Source: Trissonchulus latispiculum (Eukaryota; Nematoda; Enoplea; Enoplida; Ironidae). From it: a stretch of DNA of 64,000 nt. Position numbers and translations under genes: made by a program. Numbering within the stretch: the stretch's first letter is position 1; each line of letters begins with the position of its first letter. The stretch spans positions 62,001 to 126,000 of the forward strand of contig JASAND010020687.1 in the NCBI GenBank assembly GCA_030248195.1, written 5' to 3'. Positions 1 to 12,836 of this stretch are shown piece by piece. Below the pieces are notes generated by a model. The model was not told where the DNA came from. It worked only from the letters and a program-made list of their open reading frames with translations, and ran no database searches.

Positions 1-1012
1 GGGCAAACGCCCATCGGGAGGGGGGGGTCGTCGCGCAGCGTGGGCTTGGGGAAATTTGAAATACGCAATTGTGTCTGCATCATAAAACGTATATCAGAAA
101 ACGTTTCTAAACAGTATTTTGGAACACAGATTGGAGGGGGGCCGAACGCCCACCGGGGGGGGCGTCGCTCTGCGTGGGGTTGCGGAAATTTGGACAAATG
201 CAATTGTTTCCGTACGTACGTGTGTATCAGCGACTTTTACAATGGTTTGCTGCAAAACATGATGACGGGGGGCCGAATGCCCCCGGGGGGGGGGGGGGGG
301 CGGCGCGCTGGGTGGGGTTGGGGAAATTTGAATAACGCAATTGTTTCTGCATCATAAAACGTATATCAGAAAACGTTTCTAAACAGTATTTTGGAACTTT
401 TAGAAAGGTTGCCAGAAAACATGATGACCGGGGGGGCCGAACGCCCATTCGGGGGGGGGGGTAGCGCTGCGTGGGGGTGCGCAAATTTGGAAAAATGCAA
501 TTGTTTCCGTACGTACGTGTAAATCAGCAACTTTTACAAAGGTTGCCAGAAAACATGATGACGGGGGGCCGAACGCCCCCCGGGGGGGGGGGGCGTCGCG
601 CTGCGTGGGGTTGCGGAACTTTGGAAAAACGCAATTGTATTCGTACGCACGTGTGTATCAGCTACTTTTACAATGGTTTGCTGCAAAACATGATGACGGG
701 GGCCGAACGCCCACCGGGGGGGGGGGCGTCGCGCTGCGTGGGGGAACGGGCATTTGAAAAAACAATTGTCTCCGTACGTACGTGTGTATCAGCGACTTTT
801 ACAATGGTTTGCCGCAAAACATGATGACGGGGGGCCGAACGCCCACCGGGAGGGAGGGGGAGTCGCGCTGCGTGGGGATGCGGAAATTTGAAAAACGCAA
901 TTGTTTCTACATCATAAAACGTTTGCAAAGAGTATTTTGGAACACAGGCTGTAGGGGGGCCGAACGCCCAGTGAGGGGGGGGGGGTAGTCGCACTGCGTG
1001 GTTGTGGGGAAA
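1..1012. repeat. Outer minisatellite array of left composite arm
   Basis: Tandem units of roughly 120-150 bp. Each has a G-run next to ggggccgaacgccc, a gcgctgcgtgggg block, and a gaaatttg..cgcaattgtttc block. The array continues past the left edge of the window. The reverse complement of the same unit forms 32581-33710. Open frames cross it on both strands, but they come from the repeat and show no protein family. No gene is supported here. Confidence 0.85.
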
Positions 1013-2400
1013 TCAGGGCGCCACAGGCCGGTGGGTCCACTTTGGAGGGGTCTTGCAATGATAAAAAATGTTCGCCTCAGCAAGGGCTTTCATTTGATAC
1101 CAAAGTTGGAAATTTTTTAAAAAATCGTTTTTTGACCATTCCGCACCCTGGTCAGGGCGCCACACGCCGCTGGGTCCACTTTGGAGGGGTCCTCCAATGA
1201 CAAAAAATGTTCGCCTCACCAAGGGCTTTCATTTGATACCAAAGTTGGAAATTTTTTAAAAAATCGATTTTTGACCAGTCCGGACCCTGGTCAGGGCGCC
1301 ACAGGCCGCTGGGTCCATTTTGGAGGGGTCATCCTAATGATAAAAAATGTTCGCCTCACCAAAGGCTTTCATTTGATACCAAAGTTGGAAATTTTTTAAA
1401 AGTTTTTGGGGGGAATGACAAAAAATGTTCGCCTCACTAAGGGCTTTCATTTGATACCAAAGTTGGAAATTTTTTGAAAAACCGATTTTTGACCAGTCCG
1501 GACCCTGGTCAGGGCGCCACAGGCCGGTGGGTCCACTTTGGAGGGGTCTTCTAATGATAAAAAATGTTCGCCTCACCAAAGGCTTTCATTTGATACCAAA
1601 GTTGGAAATTTTTTTAAAAATCGATTTTTGACCAGTCCGGACCCTGGTCAGGGCGCCACAGGCCGCTGGGTCCACTTTGGAGGGGTCCTCCAATGACAAA
1701 AAATGTTCGCCTCATTAAGGGCTTTCATTTGATACCAAAGTTGGAAATTTTTTGAAAAACCGATTTTTGACCAGTCCGGACCCTGGTCAGGGCGCCACAG
1801 GCCGCTGGGTCCACTTTGGAGGGGTCTTCTAATGATAAAAAATGTTCGCCTCACCAAAGGCTTTCATTTGATACCAAAGTTGGAAATTTTTTAAAAAATC
1901 GATTTTTGACCAGTCCGGACCCTGGTCAGGGCGCCACAGGCCGCTGGGTCCACTTTGGAGGGGTCCTCCAATGACAAAAAATGTTCGCCTCACCAAGGGC
2001 TTTCATTTAATACCAAACTTGGCCACTTTTGGAAAAATCGATTTTTGGCCATTTTGGACCGGTCCGGACCCTGGTCAGGGCGCCACAGGCCGGTGGGTCC
2101 ACTTTGGAGGGGTCCTCCAATGACAAAAAATGTTCGCCTCACCAAGGGCTTTCATTTGATACCAAACTTGGCCACTTTTGGAAAAATCGATTTTTGGCCA
2201 TTTTGGACCGGTCCGGACCCTGGTCAGGGCGCCACAGGCCGGTGGGTCCACTTTGGAGGGGTCCTCCAATGACAAAAAATGTTCGCCTCACCACGGGCTT
2301 TCATTTGATACCAAACTTGGCCACTTTTGGAAAAATCGATTTTTGGCCATTTTGGGCCCGGTCCCCGGTCCGGACCCCTGGCCAGGGCGCCACAGGGGTC
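1013..2400. repeat. 139-150 bp minisatellite array of left composite arm
   Basis: About nine head-to-tail units, with starts (gtccactttggagggg) near 1034, 1173, 1313, 1530, 1669, 1809, 1948, 2098 and 2246, so the period is 139 to 150 bp. One shortened unit lies near 1400. Each unit holds a block reading ttcatttgataccaaa and a block gtccggaccctggtcagggc. The last three units are a slightly longer subtype. The array recurs in reverse orientation at 30366-32580. Confidence 0.9.
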
Positions 2401-3255
2401 CGGGCGAAACCTACTATAGTCTATGCTGTAGTGCCCCCGCACCCCACCCCAAATCCCAAATAAGAAAGACCTGCTCACTGTGGATCTTTCTGTATAAGAG
2501 GCTAAAGTTGGAGTTGCGACACGGTTGGGCCCAGCACCATCAGGGTGCCCCCCAGCCACATGGATAGGTCCTACAGCGAAACTAATGGGCCTTTTAGATT
2601 CACCATATAGGGGTTCCTATTCGAATACGAAACCTCAGCCCAGCAGCTCTTATGTATAGGGCTGCCTACTCCGTAGGCCCAGACCCCCCCTTTTACACGT
2701 TAACTAGTGACCCCTGGCCAGCAAGCCACAGGGGACAGATCCGAAATTCATATGCTTTGTGCTCATCTACCCCATGGGGGAATACTCCATAGCCAACCCC
2801 AGCCCCATTGTCCCAGCCAAACAAAAGTTTACCCGAATTTACGAATTGACCATTTTGGAAAAAAACTATCTCCGAAAAAATCGAAATCCTGCTATGTACA
2901 CAGACCTATGGGGAGGTCATACCTACTCCATACTCATTTCCCCAGAAATCGGGAAAAAGTTGTTCAAAAAAAACCCCATATGGTATAGGAAATCTGAGAC
3001 CTCCGACCCCTAGGGGGGGGGGGGGGAAATGGAGAGAAAGTCGTGCACTGAAAAATTCAATCTGCCATATCTCAAAAACGGCTCGACCAATTTTGCTCAA
3101 ATTTGCACAGCATGTACCCCTCGTGAAGGGGTTTCTACTGGTAAAATATGAAGGCTCTACCTCAACTCCTCCGCCGGCAACAGGGGAAACTATGATCCAA
3201 CAGTGCGCAATGCGCCTTTTTTCCCTATTCTAAGTAGTGCGCTGACGCGCACTAC
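2401..3255. repeat. Inner unique segment of left composite arm, ending in a GC hairpin
   Basis: Non-tandem segment that matches 29504-30360 in reverse complement almost throughout. Shared landmarks are the actatagtctatgctgtagtg block, the cctatggggaggtcatacct block, the G-run near 3013 and the gaaggggtttctactgg block. It ends at a hairpin (3234-3255) with a 9-bp stem gtagtgcgc and loop tgac. The two copies stop matching immediately after the hairpin, which marks it as the element end. No coding signal is seen. Confidence 0.85.
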
Positions 3256-3261
3256 CTGTTT

Positions 3262-3400
3262 TCAAGTCAAAGTAGAACGTTGGTCTACTTGACTTGAAGG
3301 GCTTCAAGTCAAAGTCCAGTCAAGTCAAGTCAAGTCAAAGACATCTGTGAATGCTGACTTTGACGTGACTTGACTTGACTTGACGCGAAACTTGGTGGCT
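3262..3400. repeat. Short inverted repeat built of AGTCA words
   Basis: Runs of caagtcaaag and its complement cttgacttga face each other across the segment, with tandem gtcaa words near 3320-3340 and cttga words near 3367-3390. It looks like a small non-autonomous element with word-rich ends. No target duplication was identified. Confidence 0.5.
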
Positions 3401-3591
3401 GTGAACTAGGCTTAAAGTAAAGCAGGATACAGTTAGCATTAAACCCTTTTTACCCTTTTAGCTGGTTTAACTTTGGACAAGCTTGAGTTTCCCCATCTTA
3501 ACTCTCGTTCATGAATTAATATATTAATAGAATTAACATAATTATTGTATTAATATTACATAGGCGCAGTTAAAATGGTGAAAAGTTATAC

Positions 3592-6500
3592 CACAGACGG
3601 CGAGCAGATACAGTCTTATCAGCAATCAGTTTTGCCTGATAAAATTCCGTGGAAGACCAGTTCATAATGGATTGATTCATTCGATATTGAACGCTCAGAA
3701 TTCGGCTCAAATCCTGATCAGCAAACTCCTTCATCAATCGTTCCATCAGTGTCACAGACAGTCCTTCTTTGGAAGCTCTAAAATAAATAAAAATCTAAAT
3801 GCAAATAAAAATTCATTATGCTTCTATTTTCTGTTATGCAAATATCAAATTCAACCAGACATATAGGCTGAAATTAAGGCGTTTTAAAGCACTACTTCCG
3901 TCATGATGTGAAAGACAGACATCCCTGTCAACCTATATGAAAATGATAACAATTATAATAAAAGGGGATGCTAATCAAATAATATATAAATGTTAATACT
4001 AATCACGACTGAAATACTAAGCCATAAAACACACTACTTCTCCATTTCCAAAAAATGTCTTTCATACTTAGTACTGCTCCTTATTTAGCAAATGTCACAG
4101 TCTTGACACATGACTACTCTAAATCGTACTTGTGACTGAGTATTGTTGGCGGTAGCTGGCAAGGGTCACCCACCAAAACTGCCCGCTTTCCTTGAAGCAG
4201 TGCCATCCAGGTCGAAATTTCTGTAGCCTAAAACTCCTTACAGGCCACATTAAAAGCACGAAGGAACCAAATCTAAAAACTCCAGAAATCCCGCGAAAAC
4301 CAGGAAACTGACAGTTGTTCTAGAATTACGTAATACTAAATTAGAGCTGTTTTAGGGTAATCCTAAGCATATCTTCAAAGAAAAACTTGAACTGCAAACT
4401 GGGTATAGTTTCAGCAACCTTAACGAAGCTCCCCAAACTGGGCGGTTGCTGAGTTTAGATTTCAGTTATGGGCACGATCTGGGGGTGACAATTTAAGAAA
4501 ACTGTTAACCCTTCTCGAATCTAGCGCCGAAAGATTAGGAAAAGAGCTGGGCTTGCTGAAAAAGTTCTCTATCATTATCGAATCAGATTACTGGACGAAA
4601 TCAACCACAGAAGACTGCCTTTTCAATTTCGCCGGCCAAGATATTGTCAGAGAACACCGTTTTGAGAAGGGGAAAGTTATACTCTCGCACCTCCTTTCGA
4701 TAAAATCGTGAAATTTAAATTAAATTGAATTCAACTGTCAGCAATTCTACCTGTGCTGATTCGTCCACAATGACCAGATCAAAGCCTTTCCAGCCCGGTC
4801 TGCCGATCAATCGCTTCAGGGGGCCTTTGTAGTCACAACTGGTCAGAGTTGAGGCCAAAACGGAAGCCCCGGAGAGCAGTTGATCCAGAACCCGGTCTTC
4901 CCGATCGCGCAGTTCTTTGCGAAGGAAGTTGAGCTCTCGCTTCAGACGGAAGCGCTCCTCTGTCCGCACTTTTGCGAGCTTTCGCTGAAAAAAGGGCGAA
5001 AAGAAGGAACGTAAGCTCAAGTGAAAGCAAGAGTAAATATGTGACAAGCGCCATACGCGTCAAGTACGAGGTGAATCAAAATAATCGTCTGGGAAAAGGG
5101 TCCTATTAAATCAAACAAGATCCTCAATCAATCAAACAATTCTCTCAGGTGCAGACTAGGTACATGCAAAAGCTCCCAATACAGCTAACTTGCCACCTAT
5201 ACATCAGACAGCTAAGAATACGAAAAAACTAGAATTAACAAAGTGCGTTTGATCACATTCAGAAGCCTGCATTTTTAAATCACATATGCAGTGGCTGGTG
5301 ACCCTCCCTTGACAATTATACCCTTGTTCTTTCTCTCACTGTATCCCTACATATAACAGAACAATAAAGAGTCAAAACAGACACCAGTCACTGTATCACT
5401 GTATCCCTGAAACATGAAATCAAAACCTTAATATGATTAAAGCAATCATCTCCTCTCCTACCAAAACATTATCAATATCCTGTCGGACATCGTTCACAAT
5501 GGCCCAATCCTGTCCCGATTTCATGACATAATCCAGGGCGAATTTACGAGTTTCCGGGGTGACTCGTGCCGGATGGCCCAAACGAATCATCGAATTTCCC
5601 CGGAGACCGGAACCGCCACTGCCTTCCCGGCTCAGGTGGTCCACAAGATTATCCACTGAGACATTGGAGGGACCGCAAACTAGAACCTAAATTCGAAAAC
5701 AAACTTCTAAAAACTTCTAAAATCTAAATTAAAAGCTCTCGTTAATGGTAATTATTACGGAGACAGAGCACTGTAAAATCATCCTTCTAAGTAAAGTTTT
5801 TAGCTGACAAAAAACGTTGACCATGAATCCAAATTATGGCTACTAAGACAGACAGATGCAATTGGCACAATACTACTTCAGCAGTAAATTTAATAAACAA
5901 ATTAAATAAATTAATTAAAATTTACTTTTTCTCCGCGACTAACGGCCAATTTAATGAGAGCAGCGACAGTGGTGGTTTTTCCGGTTCCTGGGGGACCATG
6001 AATCATAGAAATAGCTCGTCTTTTGTCCAGGGCAAAAGCAACAGCTTCCTGCTGAGATTGATTCAGTGTTAACTTTAAGTCTACTGCAGGGGAATCGTCT
6101 GAAATAAATAAAAGAAAAGCGTGAAACTACAACTGTAGAGATTTTGAATAGTGTGAAGAGGTATAGAAATGTTTAACAAACTGTGTGATTGGGAATGTGT
6201 AGTAATTGGACGTCTTCTTACAAGAAGCATAGCACTACAAAATGATGAATTAATCGTTTACCAAACGTATAACGTCTAACTGTTAGATTAACTGCTCAGC
6301 TGTATGGATCCGCTCCGCCTGGCCCTAATGCTGATGATGGTGATGATGACGTTTAACTGTTGAACTACAAGGTTAATAAAAGTAGTTACAGTAATTCGCT
6401 AAAGTGCAAGCACATGACAGAAATTGCAAGCTGCTGCCTAACTTTGAATTTGTGTGTGATCGAAATTTTGGAAAAACAAAAATTTACACAGACAAAGAGT

Positions 6501-9500
6501 TTGCATAGCACCTGTTAACGAGGGAAACTCGGCGCTTCCAAAGGCCAAGTCCACAATATGGGCTCCTGGGAAATCGTTGTACTTTTCCAGATTATGAAGA
6601 CATCTAAAACAAGAAAACACAAGATAAAATTTACGTACGTTGATTTCTTTTTCCTTATCCGACCACACTGATAACAAATTAGACCACCTCTGAAGAGGTG
6701 AGGTGATTGCACAGGCCCAGATCCTAGAAATTATCCAAGGAGCATCAGCAGCAGCTAGCAGACTATGCGAGGGTATTCACAAACGATAACTATTCAAAAC
6801 CTCAAAACAAGGAAAACCTAAAGTAGCCACTCTGCGAATTTGAGGCAATCCAGCAACCATACAGAATCCTGCAAACGAGACACATAAGGCCTACGGCCAG
6901 GTTTACGCTATTTTGTATTCCAAACTGTTATTAACAAATAACATTAAGAAATTGTATTCAATAAGATTATGTATATACAAGTGTTGAGGCTTTGCCCTAA
7001 AACTTCCATCAACCCCCCTCCCCTGTTTGCATCCTACTGTATCATTCTTCGATAGGTAACATCGTTTGCCATCTTCACAAGACAGTATAGGGTGGATTCC
7101 TGATCCAGATCCAACAAACTCTCCGATTTCTCCACCGCCACAACAATCTTGGATTCGTCGAGTCGGGCACAGACACCGGTACAGAGGGGCCGGTCGTCAG
7201 AAGACTTCTGATGCTTGACAGACACAATGTCTCCTAAAATATTACACATAATAATCAAAGCATCCGATGCAGTAATAAGATAATTTTAAACCAACGTATG
7301 TCGTTGGTTAGATACACAAGGTTGGTTAGATGTCTGTCTAGAACAAATTTGAGTAGTGAGATGCCTTTACCAACTAATCAATCTAACAGAGTTGGGTTTT
7401 AAAAACCCAGTTTCTTCCGGTACCCATCTCTACAATCTAGCCACGATATGCAGCTAATCGCAAGAAATAAAGGTTGTCTTGTGAGTAGGGTTATTCGGGG
7501 GCCGGTGGTGGGGCCGGCCCCCCCCCAAGCGGCCCTGCCTGCGTTTTATTTTAGGGGCCGACCCACGGCCCGGCCCCCCAAGACGGCCCCAGGGTCCAGT
7601 GTCGGTCACGGCTCCAAAACCGGCCCCCGTTTCGGGTTTATGTGCAAAGTATGATATTTGCCAATGCTAACGTATTAAATAAGGTGTTGTTAGCTATTTT
7701 TTTAATTTTAGATTTGGCAAACTATAAGATTTCACTTTATTCTCACTATAGCTTTACATACATATTCTTGGAAATGCTTTCTTGGAAAAGTTAGAATATT
7801 TTTGTCGAAACAAAGTGCTAATTGGAAATCAGCTCTTATCCAAGTGTATGCTGTATGTTGGGATCTATTTTTATATTCCCTGAATCCATCATTCACTCTT
7901 GGAGAGTCTTGTGGAAGCTATACGAATTATTGTAGTTTTTTACAAGAGTGATTCTGTGCCACCTGTTGCCTATGGACTGTTTCGTAATTTTTACAGACTG
8001 TGTATATGCTTTAGAAAAAATTGCATGAGTTTCCTGTAGTAAATCTTAAGAAACCTGCAGTTTTTATACAAGTTTTCGAGAGAAGGGGACAGATGGGAGA
8101 GCGGCCTTTGCCAAAATGTATCCGGAAGGGTACATTCCATTCTCTTGTCTATTCCGACTCCAACAATTTTTTTATTCTAATCTGTTTGTTGTGCCACTCC
8201 ACTGGCAAAATGGATTAACTGGAGTAGTTAGTGTTGAAATAAGGTATTGGAGCCACTTATTTTCACAGACATAAAAAATAACGCAAACTTGCAACGTAAG
8301 TGTAGAAAAATAAGAAAAAATTAATATATTCAAATCATCATATTCATAACGAAAATTTTTCTGGCATGGGAGCCGCGGGGACCGGTGTTGAGCACGGCCC
8401 AGGGGGTAGAGGCCTGCATTACGGCCCGCGGCCCGGCCCGGCCCGGCCCGGCCCGGCCCGCGGGCCGGGCCGGGCGGGCCGACGTCTTAAGTTCACGGGC
8501 CGGGCCGGGCCGCGGGCCGAAACTCACGGGCCGGGCCGGGCCGCGGGCCGAAACTCACGGGCCGGGCCGGGCCGCGGGCCGACAGTCCGGCCCGCCATCA
8601 GTTTTTGAAAGATTTAACTATAAAATAGTAATTCATATTTTAGCTTAAAATGTTTTGTGTTTCCGTAATATGTTTCGTTCGAACTAACACTGATTTCCCG
8701 CAGTAACGTTAGCATTTTATTTTCATGAATAATTCATGTATTTGTCGTCACATCATTAATGTTAAATCCTCAATTCGCCTAAGTAATTTTAGCGTTTAGA
8801 ACATTAGAATATGAAACTTTTGGAATAGGGCAATATATATGGCATTAGTAACAGTGTAAGTATTTTATTTTGGTTTTGATGTATTCGCTGTCTTTTTTAA
8901 GAAAACGATGCCTTTTACTTAGAAAAACGCAGTTTTAAAAAAATCAAAGTTTAGAGTTTATGGAGCAAAGATTTACTACTTCTTTAGAAATGAAAGTTTA
9001 CTCCTTCTGCACAATTGCATCTTTTTAAAGTTCTCTACTTCTAATTAGTATATTTCTCAACTAATTCTTATAAAAATGCGCACTTCACAAAATTTCATCT
9101 GGTTTAATAAAAGTACAATATTTAAATGTTGTCACTGTAACCTTTTAGGGAATTTTCAGTTTTTTGTTTTTCTAGCGTTCCAGTCTTATATACAAAGTGT
9201 CAACATGAGGCAGTATCTTTTTGCGGTCCTTTTTGCTTTCATTTGTAGAACGACAAAAATTTTGTCCTTAAAACTACGTTTAAAAACCATTAAAACTCCA
9301 AAAATCAGTTTTTAGAAAGCACACTTTTCCTAGAAAAAGCACTGAAAATCAGAGATTCTGTTTTTAATAACCAAGCTAAGAAAATTATTTACGTAATTTT
9401 GCATTTTGGGACAAATGAAAAAATTTCGTGGCCCGGGCGGGCCGAAAATTTTGACGGGCCGGGCCGGGCAGGGCCGAAGCATCTAACGGGCCGGGCCGAA

Positions 9501-10942
9501 GCAGTTGACGGGACGGGCCGGGCGGGCCGAGAAAGATTTTTCACGGGCCGGGCCGGGCCGGGCCGGGCCGGGCCGCAAAAATTCGGCCCGTGCAGGCCTC
9601 TACCAGGGGGCCGGTGGTGGGGCCGGCCCCTGGAGACGACCCCCCCCCAAATGAAGCGGCCCGGCCCACGGCCCGGCCCCACTTTTTTCGTTTTGAGCAC
9701 ATCCCTGCTTGTGAGTCGATGGCGGTCCAAGGACCTTCTAAAATCAGAATATTGATACTAGAGTCAGAAAAGGGGGTTACTGTTGCTCATGCTTCCTTTC
9801 TGTACCTATACGTATAGTAGAATACCTCTACGTACCAACTACCAACCAAGAATCAGTGTTCACTAAAATGTTAATACTATGACAAGAAAACAGTAACATA
9901 AACAAAGTTCCAACTGAAATGATTCGATCATAAAAGGAAAAAAGAACAAGTTTGGAAAAAAGACAAAAACAGAAGCAAAAGAAGAAACTCAGAATGTGTG
10001 AAAAACAAACTGGGACTAAAATCTTACCACAGCCAATTTTAGTTGCACTGATCAAGCTTTTCCTTTCGGTTGTGGTTACAAAATTTAGAACCAGGCGTCC
10101 GCCCAGCCCAGTTCTTGAACTGTCCAATCGTAGCTTCTGAAGGGCCAGACCACCTCGCTCTAACTCCGCTGCACTGCATTGCTCATGCAGAAGTCTAAAA
10201 CTCAGTCAACCAAAATCAACGCATACGCATACATAGACTTTATTGCTGAAACTGAAGCTTTGGTTCATACCCAAAACGGATCCAAGGGTCTTTTCATAAA
10301 AAAGATTAGAGGGGCTAACTTAAACGGATTAGCTTGAATGGATTAAGCAGATTAAGAAAAAATATTCACAAAATTGTGGGGATTCGACTAACACTTAAAC
10401 GGACTACGATAGCCAGTTCGGATTAAACTTTAATCCGTTTAATCCGTCAACGTATTCATAAACTGATTCAACTTTAGGTTTATTCGTTTAATCCAGCTTG
10501 AGAAAAGGATCCAAGTATTAGCATAAACGGAATAAAAAGAATTCGGAAAGGTAGCTGAATTGTTTGACCTCTATAAAAATTGAACTGCAGTTGGCATATT
10601 GTGTTTGTTTTACTGTAGGAATTTCGAAAACTCAAATTTGTAACGGTATATTTACTCTTCATGATTAAAGTAGAAATTATGTTTAGCTAAGCAACAAGAC
10701 CCTTGAAAAGTCCAGGACTCATTCTTTAATAATTTTCTGGTCAATCTTAGCATGCAAACTGCATTGATGCATCCGACAATTGTTTTCAGCAAGTATTCAA
10801 AATACAAAAATTAATAAAAAATTTTTAAAACTAATTTCAAATAACCTGAATTGAGCCTCATCCTCTGACTTCTCCAGCTCAATCAATTGTTTCTGTCGTT
10901 CAATAAAATCTTGTAATTTCATTTCCGTGGCATTTAATAAAT
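3592..10942 (-). CDS. IGHMBP2: IGHMBP2-family SF1 DNA/RNA helicase, 3' part beyond window
   Basis: Nine exons read from high to low coordinate: 10942-10846, 10194-10028, 7233-7038, 6603-6512, 6098-5926, 5686-5462, 4984-4751, 4227-4130, 3777-3592. All have AG acceptors and GT donors, and successive phases agree. Together they encode about 489 residues. They hold the N-terminal beta-barrel region (GDIVSVKHQ), Walker A GPPGTGKTT (exon 6098-5926), CGPSNVSVDNLVDHL, Walker B VDESAQ, motif III GDPCQLPPT and motif IV SVQYRM. Family members are 5'-3' ATP-dependent helicases associated with ribosomes and tRNA factors, and the human protein is about 990 residues. Motifs V-VI and the R3H and AN1 domains are absent because the gene leaves the window through the repeat array at 1-3255. 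Translation may begin at the ATG at 10922, but the first exon opens with an acceptor-like site, so an upstream exon is possible. Confidence 0.93.
7486..9707. mobile_element. hAT-like non-autonomous element in a helicase intron (outer of a nested pair)
   Basis: It is flanked by perfect 8-bp direct repeats cttgtgag (7478-7485 and 9708-9715). Ends are tagggttat and the complement of cagggatgt, an imperfect inverted repeat. Subterminal ggccggtggtggggccgg words lie near both ends. The body is split by the insertion at 8407-9602. Small open frames inside (for example 8021-8218) match nothing. It lies in the intron between exons 10194-10028 and 7233-7038. Confidence 0.85.
8407..9602. mobile_element. 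hAT-like MITE with GGGCC arrays, nested
   Basis: Perfect 8-bp target duplication ccaggggg (8399-8406 and 9603-9610), with terminal inverted repeats tagaggcctgca. Both ends carry tandem ggccgggcc words in which the strings acgggccgggccg face each other. The central kilobase is AT-rich and has no gene. Its insertion site is inside the element at 7486-9707, so it is younger than its host. Confidence 0.9.
10290..10500. repeat. AT-rich element with ttaaacggatta words
   Basis: Several copies of aaacggatta and gattaagcagattaag in one orientation, and tttaatccgtttaatccg in the other, form an interrupted inverted repeat. It lies in the intron between the first two helicase exons. Exact ends were not resolved. 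Confidence 0.45.
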
Positions 10943-11312
10943 CTAAAAAATGTTTACATAATATTTGTACATAAGCCCATGTAATACATATATATCAGTC
11001 AGATAAGAACAGCGTGTATTGCGTCATGAAAATCTATGTACGTCATCAAATCCCAGTTTTTGAGCCCCTCCCCAAAATCCCCAACAAGGTTAGTCTCCTG
11101 CCTCCTATAATAGAAGAAAGCCCAAGTTTTCATATAGTCAGTCTAAAAACATTCAATTGACTAATTTATCATCTACATTTTAGCTAATGCTTGGCATCTT
11201 TTGCACATAAAGACAAAGGCCAACTCAGTTAGAATTTATTTATCCTTTGACTTAGCAACACTTATGGGTCATATAATTTTTGCCTAAAACTAATTTTCAA
11301 CATACCTATATT

Positions 11313-11450
11313 CTGGACTGCAGTGACTGCACCAGGAAAGTTTAATAGCTACGGAATAGCAGAAGGCTAAGTCTGATTTTTGAATGGGAAATCAGCAGTT
11401 AACCTTCTGCTATTCTGCTGCTACTCTTAAACTCTGTTGGTGCAGTCCAG
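11313..11450. repeat. Small fold-back element (about 140 bp)
   Basis: Arms ctggactgca and tgcagtccag bound an imperfect hairpin. Inner matches are agtttaatagctac / gctactcttaaact and atagcagaagg / ccttctgctat. It lies between the helicase start and the S17 gene. Confidence 0.6.
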
Positions 11451-11551
11451 GGTTAGTCTTCCTGCCAACTAAGCTATAGAAGATATGCTGATAGAAGCTT
11501 TATCACCACCGTCTATTGAACTGTGTAGAGGTGACCTAATGGACCGATTCC

Positions 11552-11956
11552 TAGTGATGTTTCAGGCACTGAAACTAGGTTTCAGGTTGTACAGGTTTCA
11601 GTTTCAGGCACTGAAACTAAAACTAAAACTGAAACTATTTTGGGAGGAGACCTGAAACTGAAACTGAAACTATTTTAGGCGGCCGACTGAAACTGAAACT
11701 GAAACTAGATTGGGTAAAGACCTGAAAATCAGATCAGACTGAAACTAGTTTCAGTCTTTTCTCAAAACATGAAGATTTGAATGTTCAGAGTGGTTTTTCG
11801 TTAATACTCTGCAGTGGAAGTTTAAGTAATCATAAATTTCTGCATTATATTATGTCTCAACGCTAGAATCTGCAGTTTTTCGAATGAAATGAAACTGAAA
11901 CTATTTTGGGACGCCGACTGACACTGAAACTAAAATCGGTTACTGAAACAACACTG
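11552..11956. mobile_element. hAT-like MITE with GAAACT words
   Basis: Ends tagtgatgtttcag and the complement of cagtgttgtttcag match at 12 of 14 positions. Flanking octamers ccgattcc (11544-11551) and ccgatccc (11957-11964) match at 7 of 8, as expected of an aged hAT target duplication. Inside are many ctgaaactgaaact words. A relative with the same right end (gaaacaacacta) ends near 24913. Confidence 0.8.
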
Positions 11957-12429
11957 CCGATCCCTAAGCTACCCTAGACACGCGGGAGCTGCTACACTGC
12001 CTCTACAATACCAAATTTCCGGGCAGATCTCGAAACGAGCCCAAAATACATACTACACTCACCAATCGCAGGCGAAATGACTACCTATAACTCAACTGTT
12101 CCTTCCTTACACAATATCTCCAACAAAACACAAAACAGATAAGCCGAAGCACTCTTTCTTATTAGTAGTGTCATCTATGGCCGAAATGGATTAGGTGCAT
12201 TAGCCCGTGCTTATCCATTCTGTTATCCTATACGAGAGATTCTCCTCAAAACAGTAGCAGCTAAATCCATAGGTCGTATAAAATTATATCCCGCAATATG
12301 CGCACACACTTGGGGGCATCCGAAAGCGATATGGTACTATAAACTGTTTTGGAACTGCCAACATCAAACTAAATAGTAGTTCTAAGCTACCTCTTATGTA
12401 CTCCTGGTATCAATAGGAAACAATATTAG

Positions 12430-12435
12430 TTTATT
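12430..12435 (-). promoter_or_regulatory. Candidate polyadenylation signal for the S17 gene
   Basis: AATAAA on the minus strand, about 400 bases past the S17 stop codon. It is the first canonical hexamer I noticed there. Support is positional only. Confidence 0.3.
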
Positions 12436-12836
12436 CCCGATAAAACATACAAAATATAACAAAGACAAACCACAATAGTTTTCCAACCACAAACAATTAT
12501 GCATTCTAACTGAAATCATTTTGCACTTTACTCTAGACAGTCATTTTTAAATACATATGAAAAATCAACGTCAGAAATATTCAACCTACTTAAATTGAGC
12601 CTACTCAAACATAAGCATAAAACCATTTAGCCACCGCACAGAATATGTACTCAACTTATTCACACAAGAAAACACAAGTCCAAACGTCATTCAGCGAAAT
12701 GCCAAGACTTCAGTTCTTTTATCCGCATACATTTCCAAGTGCAACACGGTCAGTTTCCACAGCTTGTAACAGATCCACAAACCCAACAAAGGAAGTCAGG
12801 CCAAGTAGTTAACTTCATTTCATTTAACCAGCAACA

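Noticed and set aside
1013..2567. Several overlapping open frames of 70-144 codons on both strands
   Set aside because: They are translations of the 139-150 bp tandem unit and recur with every unit and in the reverse-oriented copy; no protein family and no initiation context.
8330..9755. Gly/Pro/Arg-rich frames
   Set aside because: Produced by GGGCC word arrays at the ends of a MITE; open on both strands.
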